DNA from: Dimorphilus gyrociliatus
Taxonomy: Eukaryota > Annelida > Polychaeta > Dinophilidae
Assembly: GCA_904063045.1 (NCBI GenBank)
Contig: CAJFCJ010000086.1
Location: 1-46,856, forward strand
Length of the DNA stretch: 46,856 nucleotides
Direction of reading: 5' to 3'
Shown: piece by piece, positions 41,861-46,856 of the stretch
Layout: every line of letters starts with the position of its first letter
Numbering within the stretch: the first letter of the stretch is position 1
The notes under the pieces: model-generated
Database searches by the model: none
Told to the model about the DNA's origin: nothing
The model's input: the letters and a program-made list of their open reading frames with translations, nothing else
Position numbers and translations under genes: made by a program

Positions 41861-42838
41861 GGCTGGAGTACCAATCTGTTCTACCCATTGGTGTGTGTCA
41901 AAAAAAAAAATTTAACCCTTGTAAAATGAATAATTTTTTGAATAATGAAACATTAAAAACCTTATTAAAGAGTTTATTGTCCCAAAATTCCCCAAGATAT
42001 TGTGAATTATGTAATGGTAGTGTATCTATTACACTAAAAAACAACCTTAACTTTACATATAAGTGTAAAACACGCTCATGTAGGAAGGAAAATGGTGTAT
42101 TTAAAAATACTATTTTTTATAGAACAAATTACCTGCTGTTTTTTAAAGTAATATGGTTATGGTTGCGTAATTATAACATAGATCAAATCATAGAGATATC
42201 AGGTTCAAATAAAAAAACCATACATAAATTTATTAAGTTATTTCTACCTAAAATGGAAAAATTTTATCTAAAAGCATTTGGGAAGATTGGAGGTGAAGGT
42301 GTTGTAATTGAAGCTGACGAATCTAAATTTGGGAGAACTAAGTACAATGTAGGTAGGACTGTAGAAGGTGTATGGGTGGTTGGTTTAGTAGAAAAAACGG
42401 AGCAAAGAAAAATCATACTAGTTCCAGTAGTTAAAAGGGACAGTATCACTATGAACACAATATTTGATGCATATGTCAAATCAGGATCTGTTGTAAATAC
42501 TGATCTTTGGAAAGGATACAGTAACATCAAAGAAAATTACAAACATTATACTGTTAATCATAAGCAGAACTATAAAGATCCTATAACAGGAGCTCACACA
42601 AACACAATTGAGGGGAATTGGAGGGCTATTAAAACTGAAGTACCTAATCATTGTAGAAAATTCACTGAGATTTTACCATACTTATCAAAGTTTATGATAA
42701 AAAGATGGTTTTCAGACAATTATTTCGAGGTTTTATTAAAATTTTTGATTTGTTAATTGTTTTTTTGTAAAAATAAACAAGGGTTAAATTTTTTTTTTTG
42801 ACACACACCAATGGGTAGAACAGATTGGTACTTTAGCC
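41861..42838 (+). mobile_element. Intact Merlin element, only in A''
   Basis: The element is 978 bp. Its inverted termini of nearly 60 bp begin GGCT and contain 'gtaccaatctgttctaccca' and 'ttggtgtgtgtcaaaaa'. They differ at only one or two positions ('ggagtacc' versus 'aaagtacc'). The transposase gene is intact. It is flanked by an 8-bp duplication and absent from the two other copies of this locus, so it is recent. Confidence 0.95.
41926..42756 (+). CDS. Merlin (ISXO2/IS1016-like) DDE transposase
   Basis: 276 residues from ATG 41926. The frame is open further back, but earlier Met codons lie outside the element or in its inverted repeat. An N-terminal zinc ribbon has C26-x2-C29 and C47-x4-C52. 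The catalytic acids are D131 (EADESKFGR), D193 (NTDLWKGY) and E229 (TNTIEGNW), in the usual family order. The enzyme would move the element by cut-and-paste. All key residues are present and there are no stops, so it is probably active. It differs in sequence from the two dead Merlin lineages at 11255-11655 and 26535-27271. Confidence 0.94.
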   Translation: MNNFLNNETLKTLLKSLLSQNSPRYCELCNGSVSITLKNNLNFTYKCKTRSCRKENGVFKNTIFYRTNYLLFFKVIWLWLRNYNIDQIIEISGSNKKTIHKFIKLFLPKMEKFYLKAFGKIGGEGVVIEADESKFGRTKYNVGRTVEGVWVVGLVEKTEQRKIILVPVVKRDSITMNTIFDAYVKSGSVVNTDLWKGYSNIKENYKHYTVNHKQNYKDPITGAHTNTIEGNWRAIKTEVPNHCRKFTEILPYLSKFMIKRWFSDNYFEVLLKFLIC

Positions 42839-42846
42839 CATTTTTT

Positions 42847-43206
42847 TGATAAATTATTCCCATTTGGTGGTTACACGTCAGTTTTTACTTATTTGACAAA
42901 AGACAAAAGTTTATAAGAAATAGTTATTGAATAATTTCCACTGAAACATTTATATCATAAAATTTACTTAAAAAATACAAGTTGAAAATAAATTCTATAA
43001 CCAAAGAGAATTAAAAATTAGTGAAGTATTTAGTTTTAAATACTATCTTATTTAAAATATAAGTATATCTCTTGCTTAACTGAATTAATGGCTAGACTAG
43101 CAATTTATGATAATATAACATAAATTTATAACAAGTTATAGCTTAAATTTAATTATGAATAGAAAATTAATAAAGGTTGACTTTGTGTCTTCTTTATATT
43201 ATTTAA
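42847..43206. other. Non-coding stretch, A''
   Basis: Continuation of the acidic-protein 5' flank beyond the Merlin insertion, ending in the direct repeat that borders the Ginger-like element. No gene. Confidence 0.6.
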
Positions 43207-45133
43207 TGTAGGGTCGAACAATACACCCCTCAAAGAATAAACGCGCCCTAGTTTTCTTATTAATTTACTACAAAAAAAACATTTTTTATTATTTTTGAAC
43301 TCTTTTTTGTTATTTTGGTAACGACAAATAAACACCCCTACCAAAATAGCACAAATCGCTTAGGGTGGGGATAAGTAAATCAATAGGATTTTTGATTTTT
43401 TTGTCAAAAAACAATGAACAAACGCCTCTACCAAATTACTACAAAAAATTCCTAATAATTAAATATAAAATTTTTCCTTAAATATTTTTAATTATTAATC
43501 AATAAATTTGTCAGGTAATCTTAAAAAATTACCTTATTTAAAAGTATTATATCAATACATTTTTCAATTCTTAAAACTATAACAATTTTAATTTATTATA
43601 TTTTTTTGTACATTTGTGATATATCATATATTTAATTGTTTGATACGATCTTTATAGTAAAAATATGTTTTAAAATTTTTGACATTTTTTTGTCCCATGC
43701 CAAAAATTCCTAATATTAATACTTCTACCGAAAAAGATCAATTAATTGCTTATTTAAGAAATACGATATACCTAATGGTCTTAGTAAATACCAAAAACGT
43801 ACATTTAAAACCAAAGCACAACAGTTTTTAATAAAAAACAATGAGTTATATTTAAAGAAAGGGCCAGAAATCAGAAAGTATATAAGCAGCTATGATGAAG
43901 AAGGAAGAAACACTATAATCTAACAATTTAATTTACCACGCCATGCTTGTTCTAGAAAAATAAAGCAGAATATAGAAGCCCACTATATTAATATTACAGA
44001 GTCTTATATAAAAAATTATATTTCATCATGTGAATGATGTCAGAAGTAGTCCCTATATCTAGTATGCGCCAATTAGACCTATAGTCGTATATAGTGTGTA
44101 TGAAAGATTACAAGCTGATATAATCGATTTATCTAGATATGCAGAGCTTAATGAAGGATATAAGTACATACTTAGTTTGATAGATTGTTTCTCAAAATAC
44201 GTATTCAGCTAAAAATTAAAAAATAAACAAGCTTCAACAGTATACAATATTTTTGCAAATATATTCAGAATTGAAGGACCATGGATTATACTACATACGG
44301 ATAATGGTCGTGAGTTTATAAATAATAATATGCATGATTATGTAGTAAATATAATATATCTCACATAACAGGTAGACCCAACATCCTCAATACCAGGGAG
44401 TAATAGAGAGGCTTAATAGAACCCTAAACTGAGGTTAAGGAAAGGATTAGAAGGAACAGAAAAATGGATTAACTTACATGATGATATTGTTTATCAATAT
44501 AATAATACAATACATAGCGCTACAACCTTCAAACCTTCGTGTTGTTCAGAGGAAAAGATCCAAACAATGTTAATTTGACAGATGGATGCTCTATAGTTAG
44601 CAAGAGATAGATCATAAATTATGTAGACGATACACTGAAGAACATAATAGACGAATTAGAGATAATAGAGAATTAAATATAGTAGATAAATGTATTCTTG
44701 GAAAGGATTTGTACAATATTAATACAAGACGTCATCCTTTAGTTTTATTATATTATAGTGAAATTTATACAGTTATTGATACTCTAATAACAATTTCACT
44801 ATTAAAGATGAATTAGAAAATCAAAAAATCGTAGACATAATAAGTCATATTAAAAATATTTATTGAAAAATTTTATATTAAATTAGTAGGAATTTTTTGT
44901 GGTAATTTGGTAGAGGCGTTTATTCGTTAATGTTTGACAAAAAAATCAAAAATCCTATTAATTTACTTATCCCGCCCTAAGCGATTTGTGCTATTTTGGT
45001 AGGGGCGTTTATTCGTCCTTACCAAAATAACAAAAAAGGGTTCAAAAATAATTAAAAAAAATTTTTTTTGTGGTAAATTAATAGGAAAACTAGGGGTGTT
45101 TATTCGTTGAGGGGTGTGTTATTCGTTCTAACA
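43207..45133 (+). mobile_element. Ginger-like DNA transposon, copy 3
   Basis: It has the same layout as copy 2: TGTAGGG start, CTAACA end, and inverted repeats with iterons. It carries substitutions not shared by copies 1 and 2. Examples are a GAT codon for the catalytic Asp near 44301, 'gcatgatt' for 'gcttggatt' near 44331, and a different stretch near 44809-44850. Confidence 0.75.
43697..44597 (+). pseudogene. Gypsy/Ginger-type integrase pseudogene, copy 3
   Basis: ATG 43697 directly follows CCC. It has the same TAA after MPKIPN...NTII and the same TGA between the zinc-ligand cysteines as the other copies. The core retains HTDNGREF with the catalytic Asp. Extra one-base losses (near 43770, 44383, 44427 and 44538) break it further. 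Confidence 0.75.
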
Positions 45134-45447
45134 CAAATTATAATTTAAATTTCAATTATGAACAGAAAATTAATAAAGATTAGCTTTGTCTCTTCTTTAT
45201 ATTATTTAATGTCTAGTAATTATTAAATATGTTTATAATATGAGTTATATGTTGAATTTATAAAAATTACTCATATCTTCTTTTTATAAGACAAAAATTG
45301 TAATAAATAAAATATTATAAACATTTTTACTCCTTTTCAAGTTATCAATGTTATATAACTCAAAGGAAAGTCTATTCGTTAATTACTTCCCTAAAGAAAT
45401 ATAAATGAAATAACTAAAACCTTTAATATAAATAAAAATTGTTTAAT
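45134..45447. other. Direct repeat and spacer, A''
   Basis: It starts with the flanking direct repeat of the Ginger-like element, then AT-rich 3' flank of the membrane-protein gene. Confidence 0.6.
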
Positions 45448-46636
45448 CTAAACAACATCACCACTTATGTTCTCATTTAATAGCTTCACTTTATTAAAAA
45501 CATCATTCATAATAGATTCTAGATAATTGGAATAACCATTATTAGCGATGTTTTCATCGTCTTCTATTCCTTTTTTAATGTATAGATTTCTTAAGCCATC
45601 ACCTCCACCGTTTTAGCTGCAAATTTATCAGAGTCAGAATATAACAATGAAATAATATAAAATTTAATAGGAAAAAACAATTTAAACGCAATGTTAAACA
45701 TTAAACATATATAAATCATGTTTTTTGTTATACTAGTGAAATCGTAATAAATCATGAGATCAAACATATTTCCAAATAGCCAATAAACAGCGCAATTAAT
45801 AAATTAAATACTGAATAAAGAATATCGATAATAAAATTATACCCTGAATTAATAAAGTTAATACCAAATAAAATGATTCCGTTATGGTCTTCCATTTCCT
45901 CAGAATTTTTAATTAATATTACTTTTTTACTAATAGTTCTGAAGGTAGTGAAAGTAGAAAATTCCGTAGGTGATTCATAAACTTCTATAGATCCTAACAT
46001 ATCTCTTGTTTTTTTATTAATTTTTAAATCAATATTTTTAACAGCCACATCGGGATTTCCAAAGAAAATGTCATATATTGGATAAAAAATGCAAATAGTA
46101 GAAATAACTGCAAGAACATATATATTCATAATAAATACATAAATGAATAGAAAAAAGAACCAAAATAAGGCATAAAAAAGAAAAAATATTATTAAATTGC
46201 CACCTATAGTGTTTAGTATATTAAAAAAGGTTGTAAAACAAAATATAGGAGCAACTAAACTATAAAAAATAAGAAGTATAATTATAGTACTGCTTTTATG
46301 ACTAAGTTTGGATTCTAAAAATGTTTGTATTTTATCAAAATAATTATATTTTAGAACCGCTATCTCCATTAGAAATGACAAAAAATGAAGAAAGATATAA
46401 GTTACTTTTTGAAGCTTCCTTTTAAATAAATCTGTCTTTATCTTCTCTTCTGATATGTCTGTATCTTTATAAATGTTTATTGCTTCTTTTTTATTAATTG
46501 TAAGAATATCATAAAGATAGATACAAACTCTAACTGTAAAATTAAAGTATATCATGTAATGTAGTAAATCTTTCATTGGGGTAGACTCAATCACACTTTT
46601 ATGAATACCTCCTTTTTTTATATTCAAAAAAAGCAT
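45448..46636 (-). pseudogene. Multi-pass membrane protein gene, frameshifted copy in A''
   Basis: The first 288 residues are identical to 12208-13398. A missing A (near 45776) then shifts the frame to an early stop, and another base is missing near 45614. Both losses are in homopolymers. The start ATG and A-run agree with copy 2, supporting the chosen start there. Confidence 0.75.
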
Positions 46637-46856
46637 AAATTAATACTATAACCAATTTTTGACTTTTTCTAAAAAAAATTGTATTTAACTGATTTCCATT
46701 TTAGTTTTTATAATATTCCATTTTTGAAAAAAATCTCGAAAAATACGCCTATAGCCAATTTTAGATTCTTTCCAAAAGTGTAATATTAATAATAAAAAAA
46801 TCATGAGCACCCGCCATTCTGAATAAATAAATAAACAACTTTGTTAAAAATTAATA

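Larger units (their letters stand above)
41853..42846. repeat. 8-bp target-site duplication around the Merlin element
   Basis: 'catttttt' occurs at 41853-41860 and again at 42839-42846, directly outside the inverted termini. A and A' have the site once. Eight to nine bases is the usual target duplication of Merlin elements. Confidence 0.88.
29693..46856. repeat. Palindrome 2, right arm (B'+A'')
   Basis: This is the inverted partner of 11988-28194 and runs to the window edge, so the true arm may be longer. It differs by frequent one-base losses in homopolymers, by a Merlin insertion at 41861-42838, and by true substitutions concentrated in the Ginger-like element and the Merlin pseudogene. 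Confidence 0.96.

Noticed and set aside
42264-42530. Minus-strand frame of 88 codons opposite the Merlin transposase
   Set aside because: It is a shadow of a clear DDE transposase.
1-46856. CRISPR arrays, telomere repeats, centromere-like satellite or a viral genome
   Set aside because: I saw no spaced identical repeats of CRISPR type, no terminal simple repeats at the palindrome centres or window ends, and no viral hallmark genes.

Overview
The window looks like nuclear DNA of a microsporidian, probably a transposon-rich species of the Anncaliia/Tubulinosema/Hamiltosporidium kind. I infer this from the very AT-rich, apparently intronless genes, the CCC triplets just before several ATGs, an unusually short Rpn6 proteasome subunit, a 5S rRNA gene packed against a protein gene, and many Tc1/mariner, Merlin and pogo elements. 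The species cannot be fixed from sequence alone.

Most of the window is one locus written several times in alternating orientation. Call the unit A+B. The order is A' (1-7507, reversed), mariner element M1 (7510-8982), A (8985 to about 16492), B (to 28194), mariner element M2 (28197-29690), B' (reversed) and A'' (reversed, to 46856). There are two giant inverted repeats. One has arms of about 7.5 kb around M1. The other has arms of about 16-17 kb around M2. In both, the symmetry starts exactly at the TA target duplication of an unrelated Tc1/mariner element with IR/DR-type termini of 200-212 bp.

Part A, reading outward from M1, holds the 3' half of a decayed Tc1 transposase, a pogo/Tigger pseudogene, a Merlin fragment, a seven-segment membrane protein gene, and a Ginger-like DNA transposon (gypsy-type integrase between 285-bp inverted repeats). 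It ends with an acidic, Ser-rich, possibly secreted protein gene. Part B holds a RING-finger protein gene, Rpn6, a divergent cullin-like gene sharing a minisatellite promoter region with Rpn6, a 5S rRNA gene, a putative secreted repeat protein, a dead Merlin element, the end of a second Ginger-like family, a truncated unknown frame, and M2. A'' alone carries an intact 978-bp Merlin element with an 8-bp target duplication.

Where I compared unique DNA by eye, the copies differ almost only by one-base, mostly homopolymer, indels. Each host gene is intact in at least one copy. True substitutions cluster in transposons. This fits either a real transposon-centred palindrome or array, or an assembler folding back through long terminal inverted repeats and joining haplotypes. 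Long reads across both centres would decide. Host-gene frameshifts should be treated as suspect consensus errors. Transposon lesions shared by both arms are more credible.
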